64,000 nt of DNA from Tepidimonas ignava. Its GTDB lineage: Bacteria > Pseudomonadota > Gammaproteobacteria > Burkholderiales > Burkholderiaceae_C. Shown piece by piece: positions 19,082 to 28,333 of this stretch. The notes under the pieces were generated by a model that searched no databases, was not told the origin of the DNA, and was given only the letters and a program-made list of their open reading frames with translations. The position numbers and the translations under genes were made by a program. The DNA is taken from NCBI RefSeq assembly GCF_004342625.1, contig NZ_SMAH01000012.1, positions 43,071-107,070 of the forward strand, read 5' to 3'. Each line of letters starts with the position of its first letter. Within the stretch, counting starts at the first letter, position 1.

Positions 19082-19801
19082 TCAATGCTCGCGCAGCCGC
19101 GCGCGCAGACGCGCCACCGCTTGCGAGTGCAACTGGCTCACGCGCGACTCCGTCACCCCGAGCACGGCCGCGATCTCTTTCAGGTTCATGTCGTGCTCGT
19201 AGTACATGCTCATCACCTGCTGCTCGCGCTCGGGCAGCTTGTGGATCGCGTCGACCAGCGCGGCGCGCATGCGTTGGTCGGCCAGCACCCGTTCGGGATC
19301 GGCGTCGCCGTCGGCGGGCAGGTAGCGGTCGAGAAAGCTGTCGTCGTCCTCGCCGCGGCCGCCCAGGTCTTCGAGGTACACGAGTTGGGTGCCGCGCATG
19401 CGCGCCAGCGTTTCGTGGTACTGCGCCAGGCTCATGCCCAACTCCGCGGCGATTTCCGACTCCCGGGGAGCGCGGCCCAGGCGCTGCTCCAACCGGTGGA
19501 TGGCCCCTTCGATGTCTTTTTGAAGCTTGCGTGCGCCACGCGACATCCAGTCGGCGTCGCGCAGCTCGTCCAGCATCGCGCCGCGGATGCGCTGGCTGGC
19601 GAACGTCTCGAACTGCACCCCCATCGACGGCTCGTAGCGCGTCAGCGCCTCGGCCAGGCCCATCATGCCGACCTGGATCAGGTCGTCCAGCTCGACGCTG
19701 GCGGGCAAGCGGGCGATCATCAGGTGCGCCAGCCGGTGCACCAGCGGTGCGTACTGGCGCAGTTGCGCGTCGCGATCCAACGTGCCCTTGGGCGTGTACA
19801 T
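19082..19801 (-). CDS. fliA: Flagellar sigma-28 factor
   Basis: FliA directs RNA polymerase to late flagellar and chemotaxis promoters, including those proposed here before flgM and motA. The 239-residue protein has sigma region 2 (ELDDLIQVGMMGLAEALTRY), region 3 (GRAPRESEIAAELGMSLAQY) and the region 4 HTH (LKEIAAVLGVTESRVSQLHS). I chose ATG 19801 because the protein then starts MYTPKGTLDR like other FliA proteins and GGAG lies 6 bases upstream; an ATG at 19855 is also open. It is the last gene of flhB-flhA-flhF-flhG-fliA and converges with flgN. Confidence 0.96.
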   Translation of the reverse strand: MYTPKGTLDRDAQLRQYAPLVHRLAHLMIARLPASVELDDLIQVGMMGLAEALTRYEPSMGVQFETFASQRIRGAMLDELRDADWMSRGARKLQKDIEGAIHRLEQRLGRAPRESEIAAELGMSLAQYHETLARMRGTQLVYLEDLGGRGEDDDSFLDRYLPADGDADPERVLADQRMRAALVDAIHKLPEREQQVMSMYYEHDMNLKEIAAVLGVTESRVSQLHSQAVARLRARLREH

Positions 19802-19848
19802 GCATAGCTCCGGGGTCGGGCGCACGCCGCGGGCCGGTGCTGCAGCGG

Positions 19849-20478
19849 TCAACATGGGCGCTTGGCCTCCCCCTGCGGCGAGCGCCGCATGTCCAAGGTC
19901 CAGGCGGCTTCCAGCGCGCGCGTCACCACGTCCAGGTTGCCCGGCAGCCCCTGCAGCGGGGCGCTGCCGTCATGATACCCGAGCACCCACACCCCAGGCA
20001 CCCAGCCCAGGTGCCGCTCGCAGGTGCGCTGCAGCGCCTGGCACGCGGCGTGCAGCGGCGCTTCTTCGCCGACCCGGGCGGCCACGGCCACCACCACCGG
20101 CTGCAGCTGCGCGGCGTGCAGTTGCTTGACCGCGCGGTACGCCGCCACAATGGCGCTGGGTTGCGCCAGCAGCGGCACCAGGGGGTGGCCTTCGTCCAGG
20201 GGCCACCAGCGCAGCAGCAAGTCGGTGGGCGCGCACCACAGCCACACATCACCCGCGGGCACGTCGTCCCACACGCTGGGCGCGCCAACGACGTCGGCGC
20301 ACTGCAGGCCCAGCACCGCGCAGCCCGCACGCAGGTGCTGCACCAGCAACGCAGCGCCCGGGTCATCCTGCGCCTGCGGCTGGGGAAGCGCCACCGCCAC
20401 GATGCGCAGGGGCGGCTGCACGGCCCACGCGGCCAGCCCAGCGGCCTGCTCGGGGGCCCAGGGGCGCGGGTCAAGCAT
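19849..20478 (-). CDS. Degenerate FlhG/FleN-like protein lacking the Walker A motif
   Basis: It lies exactly between flhF and fliA, the place of flhG, the MinD-like ATPase that sets flagellar number. The 209-residue protein keeps the general alpha/beta outline: a first strand near residue 24 (RIVAVAL) and a later AIVAAYRAVKQLHA segment resembling MinD-family folds. But the loop after the first strand reads PQPQAQDDPGAALLVQHL in place of the GKGGVGKT deviant P-loop. ATP hydrolysis of the FlhG type is therefore unlikely. The ATG at 20478 overlaps the flhF end by 8 bases, so translation is probably coupled. Function as a FlhF partner is inference from context. Confidence 0.75.
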   Translation of the reverse strand: MLDPRPWAPEQAAGLAAWAVQPPLRIVAVALPQPQAQDDPGAALLVQHLRAGCAVLGLQCADVVGAPSVWDDVPAGDVWLWCAPTDLLLRWWPLDEGHPLVPLLAQPSAIVAAYRAVKQLHAAQLQPVVVAVAARVGEEAPLHAACQALQRTCERHLGWVPGVWVLGYHDGSAPLQGLPGNLDVVTRALEAAWTLDMRRSPQGEAKRPC

Positions 20479-21985
20479 GGCCCACCCCCTGCGGCTGCCA
20501 GCCGCCTTGGCCGACGTCGGCAAAGAAAAACGGCAATTCCTCACGGCTGGGCTCGAAGGCCGACTTGCCGCTGCCCGCCATCGACAGGCGCACCAGCGCC
20601 GCCGCATCCGGCCGCTGCCAATCCTCCGGCACGCGCTGGCCGGTGCTCAAGCCGCGCAGCGTCAGTTGGTGACGCAGCAGCGCGTCCACCGCGGGAGCGA
20701 GCTTGACCGCTTCGTCCACCTTGGTCAGGATGGTGCCGTGCAAGCCCAGCGGCTTGTACGTCTGGATCACCTCGTCCAACGTATCGCCGTGGCTGCCGGC
20801 GTTGAGCACCAGCAATTTTTTGATCGCCGGCGCCTGCAGCAGCGCCAGCATGTCGTGCAGCCGCGCGTCGCGCTGGCCCAGGCCCGGCGTGTCGATGATG
20901 ACCATGCGCTTGCCGGCCAGCAATTGCAGCAGGTCCTGCAACGCGGCCTGGTCGTGCGCCTGGTGCGCCACCACGCCCAGCATGCGGCCGTAGGCACGCA
21001 GTTGTTCGAACCCCGCCACGCGCACCGTGTCCAGCGTGATCAGCCCGACGCTGCCCGCGCCGTAAGCCTTAACGCACTGCGCGGCGAGCTTGGCCACGGT
21101 GGTGGTCTTGCCCACGCCGGTGGGCCCCAGCAGCGCGAACACGCCGCCTTCGTCGCACAACAAGCCTGGCTCGCTGGCCACGCGCAGGTTGTGCGCCAGC
21201 ACGTCCAGCGTCCAGCGCCACGCCGCCGCCGCGTCCAACTGCTCGGGCAGGCGCTGCAGCACCGCGCGCGCCACCGTCGGCGAGTAGCCCGCGCGGACAA
21301 ACTTGTGCATCAGGCTGGACTGGATGGGATGCAGGCGCGACTGCCCAAGCCAAGCCAGCGTCTGGAAGCGCTCATCGACCAGTTGCTTGAGCGCTTCGAG
21401 CTGCGCGGTCAACTGCGCCGCCGCCCCACCAGGGGTGGCGGGCTTGGCCGCAGCGGCCGGCGCTGGCGCCGCCGGCGCCGGCCCAGCGGCCGTCGCCCCA
21501 AAGGCCAGCGTCACGGCGGCGTCGGCCCTGGTTGCTCGCACCGGCGTGGCTTCGGGTGCGCTCGGCCGTGCGGCAGGCGTGGCCGCCGGCGCCGCCAGCT
21601 TGCCTTCCATCGCCTCGCGGCGCTTGCGCAGCATGCGCTCGCGCACGTACTCCTGGAACGACAGCGTGCTCATGGCCAGCGTCTCGGTGTCCTGCGCCAC
21701 GCTGCTGTCGGGGCTGACCGGCGGAAGCTGGGCGGCCGCACGCTGCTGCAACGGCGCGCGTGCCGCGCGGGCGTGACGCTGCTCGGGCAGCGCCGTGGCG
21801 GGTTGCAGCGACGGCGCCGCCACCTGCGCGGCGATGGCCGACAGTTGATCTTCCGACGTGGCCACGACCTCGAACCCCTCAGGGGTGGAGCGGCTGGACA
21901 GGATCACGGCCTGTTCCCCGAAGTGGGCGCGGGCCAGGGCCATGGCCTCGCGCGAGTTGGCGGCGACGAAGCGTTGCGCGTTCAT
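20471..21985 (-). CDS. flhF: Flagellar biosynthesis GTPase of the SRP family
   Basis: FlhF is a membrane-associated SRP-type GTPase that fixes the site of flagellar assembly. The 504-residue protein has the basic N-terminal region (AMALARAHFGEQAVILSSRS), a long Ala/Pro linker, then the NG domain with P-loop GPTGVGKTTTVAKLAAQC near residues 285-302, the LITLDTVRVAGFEQLRAYGR box and DTPGLGQRD. Its start overlaps the flhA stop (ATGA), so the genes are coupled. It runs into the degenerate flhG homologue. Confidence 0.96.
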   Translation of the reverse strand: MNAQRFVAANSREAMALARAHFGEQAVILSSRSTPEGFEVVATSEDQLSAIAAQVAAPSLQPATALPEQRHARAARAPLQQRAAAQLPPVSPDSSVAQDTETLAMSTLSFQEYVRERMLRKRREAMEGKLAAPAATPAARPSAPEATPVRATRADAAVTLAFGATAAGPAPAAPAPAAAAKPATPGGAAAQLTAQLEALKQLVDERFQTLAWLGQSRLHPIQSSLMHKFVRAGYSPTVARAVLQRLPEQLDAAAAWRWTLDVLAHNLRVASEPGLLCDEGGVFALLGPTGVGKTTTVAKLAAQCVKAYGAGSVGLITLDTVRVAGFEQLRAYGRMLGVVAHQAHDQAALQDLLQLLAGKRMVIIDTPGLGQRDARLHDMLALLQAPAIKKLLVLNAGSHGDTLDEVIQTYKPLGLHGTILTKVDEAVKLAPAVDALLRHQLTLRGLSTGQRVPEDWQRPDAAALVRLSMAGSGKSAFEPSREELPFFFADVGQGGWQPQGVGHA

Positions 21986-24075
21986 GCGGGTTCTCCCAGC
22001 ATCGGGCCGATGCGGATGGTGTGGGTGTCAGGGATTTCGCTGTGCGCCAGCACCTGCAGGCGTGGCGCGGCGCGGCGCAGCAGGCGGGCCATGGCCTGGC
22101 GGATGGCGTCAGGCACGAGCAGCACCGCCGGCACGCCTTTTTCTTCCTGCTGGGTGGCCACGCGGGCGGCCGACTGCGTCAGCATGTCGGCCACGCCGGG
22201 GTCCAGCACGCCGTTGCCACCGGGCGTGAGCGCCTGCACCAGGATGCGCTCCAGCTGCGGCTCGATGGCGATGACCTCGAGCTCTTGCACCGGACCGTAA
22301 ATCTGCTGCACGATGGCGGGCGAAAGCGCCACGCGCACGCGCCGCGCCAGCTCCTGCGGGTCTTGCGTGGCGCCGGCGTGCTCGGCCAGCGTCTCGACGA
22401 TGGTGCGGATGTCGCGGATGTGCACGCCTTCCTCCAGCAGCAACTGCAGCACCTTGTGGAACACGCCAATGGGCACCATGGTCGGGATGACTTCGTCAAT
22501 CAGCTTCGGCGCCAGCTTGCGCACGTGCTCCACCAGGTCCTGCACCTCGGTGCGCGACAGCAACCGCGCCGCGTGCACCTGCATCAAGTGTGACAGGTGG
22601 GTGGCCAGCACGGTCTCGGCATCAACCACGGTGTAGCCGGCCATTTGCGCGCTTTCTTTGTGCCCTTCTTCGATCCACGTGGCCGGCAGGCCGAACGCGG
22701 GGTCGGTGGTGGGCTGCCCCAGCAGCGGCGTGCGGATGTGGCCTGGGTTGATGGCCAGGTAGTGCCCCGGCAGCACCTCGCCCTCGCCCACCACCACGCC
22801 CCGCAGCGTGATGCGGTAGCCGGTGGGTTTGAGCTCCAGGTTGTCGCGCACGTGCACCGGCGGCGGCAAAAAGCCGACGTCCTGCGCGAACTTTTTGCGC
22901 ACGCCCTTGATGCGCGTCAGCAGGTCGCCACGGCGGCTGCGATCCACCAGCGTGATGAGCCGGTAGCCCAGCTCCAGCCCGAGCAGGTCGACCGGCTGCA
23001 GGTCGTCCCAGGTCGCCTCCGCCTCTTGCGCGGCAGGGGTGGCCTGCTGCGCCGCACGCGCACGGTTCGCTTCGGCACGGCGGCGCTGCTGCACCAACCA
23101 CCACGCCGAGCCCCCGGCCGCGGCGGCAAACAGCAGGAACACGCCGTTGGGCATGCCCGGGATGACCCCCAGCAGCGCCAGCACCCCGGCGGTCACCGCC
23201 AACACCTTGGGCGAGTCCAGCATCTGGCTGACGATTTGCTGGCCCAGGTCCTGGTCCTTGCCGACGCGCGACACCACCATCGCCGCCGCCACCGAGATCA
23301 GCAGCGCCGGCACCTGCGCCACCAGCGCGTCGCCAACCGACAGCGTGATGTAGCTGTGCGCGGCCTGCTCCAGGCTCAGGCCATGCTGCAGCATGCCTAT
23401 GGCAAAGCCGCCGATCATGTTGATCAGCAGGATCAGGATGCCCGCGATGGCGTCGCCGCGCACAAACTTGGACGCGCCGTCCATGTTGCCGAAAAAGTCC
23501 GCCTCCACCGCCACCTCGGCGCGGCGCCGCTTGGCCTCGGCCTGGTCGATCAGCCCGGCGTTGAGGTCGGCGTCGATGGCCATTTGCTTGCCGGGCATCG
23601 CATCCAGCGTGAAGCGCGCGCCCACCTCGGCGATGCGCTCGGCGCCCTTGGTGATGACGACGAAGTTGATCACCACCAGAATCAAAAAGACGATCAGGCC
23701 GACCGCGAAGTTGCCGCCGATCAAAAAAGTGCCAAACGCCTCGATGACCGCGCCCGCCGCCCCCGGGCCGGTGTGGCCGTCCATCAACACCACGCGGGTG
23801 GAGGCCACGTTGAGCGACAGGCGCAGCAGCGTCGTCAACAGCAACACCGTCGGAAAGGCCGTGAAGTCCAGCGCACGCTTCATGTACGCCGCCACCATCA
23901 TCACGGTCAGCGCGATGCCGATGTTGAGCGTGAAAAAGGTGTCCAACAGCCACGGCGGCAGCGGCAGCACCAGCATGGCCAGCACCAACATCACCAACAG
24001 CGGGGCGGCCAGCGCCTGGCCGTGGCCGCGCAGCGGCGCCAGCGTCTGTTGCAGCGATTGCAGGGCAGCGTTCAT
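21982..24075 (-). CDS. flhA: Flagellar type III export gate protein FlhA
   Basis: FlhA is the inner-membrane export gate that receives chaperone-substrate complexes. The 697-residue protein has an N-terminal half of about eight hydrophobic segments including the FHIPEP-type cytosolic loop (RFTLDAMPGKQMAIDADLNA), and a large cytoplasmic C-terminal domain (IGVFHKVLQLLLEEGVHIRD). It follows flhB by 41 bases and overlaps flhF by 4. Confidence 0.97.
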   Translation of the reverse strand: MNAALQSLQQTLAPLRGHGQALAAPLLVMLVLAMLVLPLPPWLLDTFFTLNIGIALTVMMVAAYMKRALDFTAFPTVLLLTTLLRLSLNVASTRVVLMDGHTGPGAAGAVIEAFGTFLIGGNFAVGLIVFLILVVINFVVITKGAERIAEVGARFTLDAMPGKQMAIDADLNAGLIDQAEAKRRRAEVAVEADFFGNMDGASKFVRGDAIAGILILLINMIGGFAIGMLQHGLSLEQAAHSYITLSVGDALVAQVPALLISVAAAMVVSRVGKDQDLGQQIVSQMLDSPKVLAVTAGVLALLGVIPGMPNGVFLLFAAAAGGSAWWLVQQRRRAEANRARAAQQATPAAQEAEATWDDLQPVDLLGLELGYRLITLVDRSRRGDLLTRIKGVRKKFAQDVGFLPPPVHVRDNLELKPTGYRITLRGVVVGEGEVLPGHYLAINPGHIRTPLLGQPTTDPAFGLPATWIEEGHKESAQMAGYTVVDAETVLATHLSHLMQVHAARLLSRTEVQDLVEHVRKLAPKLIDEVIPTMVPIGVFHKVLQLLLEEGVHIRDIRTIVETLAEHAGATQDPQELARRVRVALSPAIVQQIYGPVQELEVIAIEPQLERILVQALTPGGNGVLDPGVADMLTQSAARVATQQEEKGVPAVLLVPDAIRQAMARLLRRAAPRLQVLAHSEIPDTHTIRIGPMLGEPA

Positions 24076-24116
24076 GGTTCGTCGTGGGTTCGATCGGCGT
24101 GGTCAGGGACACCCGG

Positions 24117-25256
24117 TCAGCGCGGACCGCGGCCGTGCAGCGGATCCAGTTCGGGCGGCACCTCGGGGCGCGGCGGCTTGGGCATGGGCCCCTGCCCCCG
24201 CAGCGCGGCGCGCAGGCGGTACACGTAGGCCAGCACCTGCGCCACCGCGGCAAACAGGGCGGCGGGCACCGGTTCGTCCAGCTCGGTGTGGGCGTACAGC
24301 GCGCGTGCCAGCATCGGCGCTTGCAGCACCGGCACACGGTGCTCACGCGCCATGTCGCGGATGCGCAGCGCCAGCAAATCCGCCCCCTTGGCGATGACGT
24401 GCGGCGCGCTCATCGTCGCTTCGTCGTAGCGCAGCGCCACCGCGTAGTGCGTGGGGTTCATCACGACGACGTCGGCGGCCGGCACGCGCTGCACGCTGCG
24501 GCTGTGGGCGATCTCGCGCGCGCGCTGACGGCGCTTGCTCTTGATCTGCGGGTTGCCCTCGGTTTCTTTGAACTCGTCCTTGACTTCCTGCAGCGACATG
24601 CGCAGGTTGTGGCGGTACAGGTACTGCTGCAGCGGCACGTCCACCGCCGCCACCAGCAGCACCACCGCCAGCAGCGCGCTCACCCCGAGCATGACCCATT
24701 GCCCGGCCTGCGCCAAGGCCGCGTCCAGCGGGCGCAGCAACAGGCTGGCAAACGCTTCCACATGGGTGCCGACGTACCAGGCCCCGATGGCGGCCAGGCA
24801 CGCGGTGATGACCAGCAGCTTGAGCACCTCGAACAACTGCTGGCGCGAAAACAGCCGCTTGAGCCCACTGATGAGACCTAGCTTGGACCAATCCAGCGCC
24901 AGCGGATGCGTGCTGAACGCCACCGAGCGCGCCGCCACCAGCGCCAGCACCACCAGCGCGATCAGCGCCAGCCCCAACGGCAGCACGTAACCCAGCGCCA
25001 ACTGGGCGCCGTCGGCCAAGTGCTGCAACATGCGCTGCGGCTCGCGCACCGTGGCGGCGTCGAAGCGCAGGCCGGCGCGCAGCGCCGCGCGGGCACGCTC
25101 GTAGCCCCACGGCAAGGTCACCCACACCAGGCCCAGGCCGCCACCCAACACCACCAGGTGGGTCAGGTCGCGCGCGCGTGGCACCTGACCTTGCTCACGC
25201 GCTTTTTGCAAGCGCCGTGGCGTGGCGGGTTGGCTTTTGTCTTGGGTCGATTCCAT
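24117..25256 (-). CDS. flhB: Flagellar type III export switch protein FlhB
   Basis: FlhB switches export specificity from hook to filament by self-cleavage. The 379-residue protein has the N-terminal signature TPRRLQKAREQGQVPRARDL, four hydrophobic segments, and the autocleavage site NPTH at about 267-270 (VVMNPTHYAVALRY). ATG 25256 is chosen over an upstream TTG at 25265. It is first in the flhB-flhA-flhF-flhG-fliA set and is separated from cheZ by a strong hairpin terminator. Confidence 0.97.
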   Translation of the reverse strand: MESTQDKSQPATPRRLQKAREQGQVPRARDLTHLVVLGGGLGLVWVTLPWGYERARAALRAGLRFDAATVREPQRMLQHLADGAQLALGYVLPLGLALIALVVLALVAARSVAFSTHPLALDWSKLGLISGLKRLFSRQQLFEVLKLLVITACLAAIGAWYVGTHVEAFASLLLRPLDAALAQAGQWVMLGVSALLAVVLLVAAVDVPLQQYLYRHNLRMSLQEVKDEFKETEGNPQIKSKRRQRAREIAHSRSVQRVPAADVVVMNPTHYAVALRYDEATMSAPHVIAKGADLLALRIRDMAREHRVPVLQAPMLARALYAHTELDEPVPAALFAAVAQVLAYVYRLRAALRGQGPMPKPPRPEVPPELDPLHGRGPR

Positions 25257-25317
25257 GGCGGACAAACCGGGCGGCTTGTCCGCATTGTGGGCCGGCGCCC
25301 GCCGCTTCTAAAGCGAC

Positions 25318-25342
25318 AAAAGGCCGGGTTTGCCGGCCTTTT
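25318..25342 (-). terminator. Strong hairpin terminator after cheZ
   Basis: A perfect 10-base inverted repeat (AAAAGGCCGG and CCGGCCTTTT) with a 5-base loop gives a GC-rich stem flanked by A and T runs. It can stop transcription in either direction. It lies 31 bases after the cheZ stop and before flhB, so it ends motA-motB-cheY-cheZ and implies that flhB has its own promoter. Confidence 0.85.
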
Positions 25343-25373
25343 GCCACCGATGACCCGCGCGCCGGGTGGCTGG

Positions 25374-26033
25374 TCAGAACCCCAGACTGGCCAACAGGTC
25401 GTCCACCTGCTGCTGGCTGGTCACCACGTCGCTGCGACCTTCGGGGTTGACCACCGGGCCGCTGAGCTCGCGCCGCGCCGACGCCTCGGGCGCCGGGGCG
25501 GTCGCACCGGCCCCCTCGCCTGCATGGGCGGCCGTTTCCACCAACAACTGCACCAGCTGCTGCTCCAGCGTGCCGGCCAACGCCACGACCTTTTTGATCA
25601 CCTGGCCGGTCAGGTCGTGGAAATCCTGCGCCAGCATGATCTCGGTCAGGTGCTGGTCGGTGCGCTCGGCCGCCGCTTGGATTGTGTGCGACCACTCCAG
25701 CAACTCGGGCATGGCCCATTTGAGGCCGGGCACGTTGCCGATGGTGTCGACCAACTGGCGGCTGGCTTCGATGACGGTCTGCTGCTCGGCCTTGGCCTCG
25801 TCGACGCGGTTGAGCACCTTCTCGGCAGCCTCGCCGGTCAGGCGTGCGATGTACTCCAGGCGGCTGCGCGCGTCGGGCAGCTCGCCCACGGCATCTTTGA
25901 GCGCGGGCATGTAGCCGAGCTCTTTGAGCGCCTCGTGCAGCTGGCGGGTGATTTCGCCCAAGCGCTGGTAGATGTCGCCTTTGCCGTCGGCCGCCGGCGG
26001 GGTGGCGCCTGCGGTTTGCTCGTGCTCGGTCAT
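25374..26033 (-). CDS. cheZ: CheY-phosphate phosphatase
   Basis: CheZ dephosphorylates CheY-P to reset the swimming switch. The 219-residue protein has the long helical hairpin with the catalytic segment LAQDFHDLTGQVIKKVVALA (active-site glutamine) at about 132-151. An Ala/Pro linker follows, and then the short C-terminal CheY-binding helix ending in QQQVDDLLASLGF. It lies 21 bases after cheY and is followed by the terminator at 25318-25342. No cheA or cheW is in the window, so the main chemotaxis operon is elsewhere. Confidence 0.95.
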   Translation of the reverse strand: MTEHEQTAGATPPAADGKGDIYQRLGEITRQLHEALKELGYMPALKDAVGELPDARSRLEYIARLTGEAAEKVLNRVDEAKAEQQTVIEASRQLVDTIGNVPGLKWAMPELLEWSHTIQAAAERTDQHLTEIMLAQDFHDLTGQVIKKVVALAGTLEQQLVQLLVETAAHAGEGAGATAPAPEASARRELSGPVVNPEGRSDVVTSQQQVDDLLASLGF

Positions 26034-26054
26034 GGTCCGCCCTCCCCGGCCGCG

Positions 26055-26441
26055 TCAGGCCCAGCCCATTTTGCGGAAGATGTTGGTGAGCTTTTCTTCC
26101 AACGTCGCCTTGGTGAACGGCTTGACGATGTAGCCCGCCGCGCCCCCCTGGGCCGCGGCGATGATGTCTTCCTTGCGTGCCTCGGCGGTTACCATCAACA
26201 CCGGGATGTGTTTGAGCTTGTCGTCGGACTTGATGCTGGTCAACAGCTCAAAGCCGTTCATGTTCGGCATGTTGATGTCGGTGATCACCATGTCGAACTT
26301 GCCGTTGCGCAACTTGTGCAAGGCCACCGAGCCGTCCTCGGCCTCGTCGGCGTCGGTGTGGCCAAGCTCCTTGAGCAAATTGCGCACGATGCGCCGCATC
26401 GTGGAGAAGTCGTCGACGATCAAAAAGCGCACTTGAGGCAT
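26055..26441 (-). CDS. cheY: Chemotaxis response regulator
   Basis: CheY is the single-domain receiver that, when phosphorylated, binds the flagellar switch. The 128-residue protein has the acidic pocket D10-D11, the phosphoacceptor D55 (VITDINMP), T at the MVTAEA position and the conserved lysine in GYIVKPFT. It lies between motB and cheZ in the same orientation. Confidence 0.97.
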   Translation of the reverse strand: MPQVRFLIVDDFSTMRRIVRNLLKELGHTDADEAEDGSVALHKLRNGKFDMVITDINMPNMNGFELLTSIKSDDKLKHIPVLMVTAEARKEDIIAAAQGGAAGYIVKPFTKATLEEKLTNIFRKMGWA

Positions 26442-26470
26442 GGAAGACTCCGTCCGGATGGGCGCCTAGT

Positions 26471-27430
26471 TTAGCGTGCCGCAGCCGGTTTGCCGCCCGC
26501 CGCCGCCCCCTCGATGGCCTGCGGCGCCTGCTGCGGGTCGGACACGGTGTCGGCCGCTTCGAGCGACTTGGTCATGCGCTCCTCGGCTTCGCGCGTCAGC
26601 ACCAGGATGCTGATGCGGCGGTTGCGCGGGTCGTAGGGGTTGTCGGGAAACAGCAGCTGCTTGTCGGCCATGCCCACCACGCGCGCCAGCTTGCCCTCCG
26701 GCAGGCCGGCGGCGACGAGCTCGCGCCGCGTGGCGTTGGCGCGGTCGGCCGACAGCTCCCAGTTGCTGTAGGCGCGCTCGCCGCTGCCGTACGGGGTGGC
26801 GTCGGTGTGGCCGGTCAGCGAAATGCGGTTGTCCACCTCGGCCAGCGCCTGCGCGATGGCGCGCAGGATGTCGCGCGTGTACGGCTTGAGCAAGGCGCTG
26901 CCGGTGTCGAACATCGGGCGGTTCTGTTCGTCGACGATCTGGATGTTCAGGCCGTCTTGCACCATTTCCATGCGGATCTGGTTTTTGAACTCGGCCAGCT
27001 TGGGGTTGACGTTGATGATGTTTTCGAGCTTGTCGCGCAGCGTGGCGATGCGCTGCTTGTCCAGGCGGATGGCCTCGGCGCGGGCCAGTTGCGCGCCCAG
27101 CTCGCGCACCTTTTCTTCCACGTCACCGCTGGCCACTTCGCCCACGCTCTTGGTCAGGTCCTCGCCGCCGCCTTGCAGGATGCTGGTGGCGCCGCCGGAG
27201 CCGGGGCCACCGAACAGCATCACCTTGAGCGGCTGGTTGAAGTAGTCCGCGATGCCTTTGCGGTCGCCCTCGGTGGTCGAACCCAGCAGCCACATCAACA
27301 GAAAGAACGCCATCATCGCCGTCACAAAGTCGGCGTAGGCGATCTTCCACGCACCGCCGTGCGCACCATGCCCGCCTTTTTTGACGCGCTTGATGATGAT
27401 CGGTTGCAACGGCTTGCCGGACGCGGCCAT
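26471..27430 (-). CDS. motB: Flagellar motor stator protein MotB
   Basis: MotB anchors the stator to peptidoglycan and carries the proton-binding aspartate. The 319-residue protein has the N-terminal helix WKIAYADFVTAMMAFFLLMW with the essential aspartate near residue 34, and a C-terminal OmpA-like domain (LTGHTDATPYGSGERAYSNW, ELSADRANATRREL). It follows motA by 41 bases. Confidence 0.97.
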   Translation of the reverse strand: MAASGKPLQPIIIKRVKKGGHGAHGGAWKIAYADFVTAMMAFFLLMWLLGSTTEGDRKGIADYFNQPLKVMLFGGPGSGGATSILQGGGEDLTKSVGEVASGDVEEKVRELGAQLARAEAIRLDKQRIATLRDKLENIINVNPKLAEFKNQIRMEMVQDGLNIQIVDEQNRPMFDTGSALLKPYTRDILRAIAQALAEVDNRISLTGHTDATPYGSGERAYSNWELSADRANATRRELVAAGLPEGKLARVVGMADKQLLFPDNPYDPRNRRISILVLTREAEERMTKSLEAADTVSDPQQAPQAIEGAAAGGKPAAAR

Positions 27431-27471
27431 GGCGGTGAGGATGCGGTCTTAGAGGACGACGGGGCGCAGCA

Positions 27472-28329
27472 TCACTTCTTCTTGACGTGTTGCTCCAGCT
27501 CGCTGAAGGTCGGGCGCTCGGTCGAAAAGAGCACCTTGCGGCCGAATTCGACGGCCGTCATCGGCGCATAACCTTGCATGCTGGCCAGCAGCGTGGTCTT
27601 GATGCACTGAAACTCCTTGCTGGCTTCTTCGACCTTTTGCTCGAGCAGGCTGGCCAGCGGCTCGGCGAAACCGTAGGCCAGCAAAATGCCCAGGAAGGTG
27701 CCCACCAGCGCCGAGCCGATCATGCCGCCCAGCACCGCCGGCGGTTGCCCGACCGAGCCCATCGTGTTGACCACGCCCAGCACCGCCGCCACGATACCAA
27801 AGGCCGGCAAGGCGCCGGCCAGACGCTGCAGCGCCGCCACCGCAGCATGCTCCTCGGCGTGGTGGGTTTCGAGCTCGGCGTCCATGATCGACTCGATCTC
27901 GTGCGCGTTGAGGTTGCCCGACACCATCAGGCGCAGGTAGTCGGTGATGAACTCGACCGTGTGGTGGTCGCTGGCGATCGACGGGTACTTTTGGAACAGC
28001 GGCGAGGCATCGGGGTTTTCGACGTCACCTTCGATGGCCATCAGCCCCTCTTTGCGCGCTTTTTGCAAGATGTCGTACAGCAGCGCCAGCAGGTCCATGA
28101 AGCGCTCTTTGGTGTACTTGGAGCCCTTGAAGCACGCCCCCAGGCCGCGGCCCACGCCCTTGAGCACTTTCATCAGGTTGCCGGCGATGAAAGCGCCGAT
28201 GGCCGCGCCGAAGATCGTGATCATCTCGAACGGCAACGCCTTCAGGATCACGCCGATGTTGCCGCCGTGAACGATGAAGACCCCGAAGATGCAGCCGATG
28301 GCCACCAGCCAGCCGACAATGACGAACAT
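27472..28329 (-). CDS. motA: Flagellar motor stator protein MotA
   Basis: MotA is the four-helix proton-channel subunit of the stator. The 285-residue protein starts MFVIVGWLVAIGCIFGVFIV. It has the large cytoplasmic loop after helix 2 and the C-terminal pair of helices with GIVAAVLGVVNTMGSVGQPP. ATG 28329 is the family start. A sigma-28 type promoter 33 bases upstream lies inside the end of the preceding gene, and motA leads motA-motB-cheY-cheZ. Confidence 0.97.
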   Translation of the reverse strand: MFVIVGWLVAIGCIFGVFIVHGGNIGVILKALPFEMITIFGAAIGAFIAGNLMKVLKGVGRGLGACFKGSKYTKERFMDLLALLYDILQKARKEGLMAIEGDVENPDASPLFQKYPSIASDHHTVEFITDYLRLMVSGNLNAHEIESIMDAELETHHAEEHAAVAALQRLAGALPAFGIVAAVLGVVNTMGSVGQPPAVLGGMIGSALVGTFLGILLAYGFAEPLASLLEQKVEEASKEFQCIKTTLLASMQGYAPMTAVEFGRKVLFSTERPTFSELEQHVKKK

Positions 28330-28333
28330 GTCG

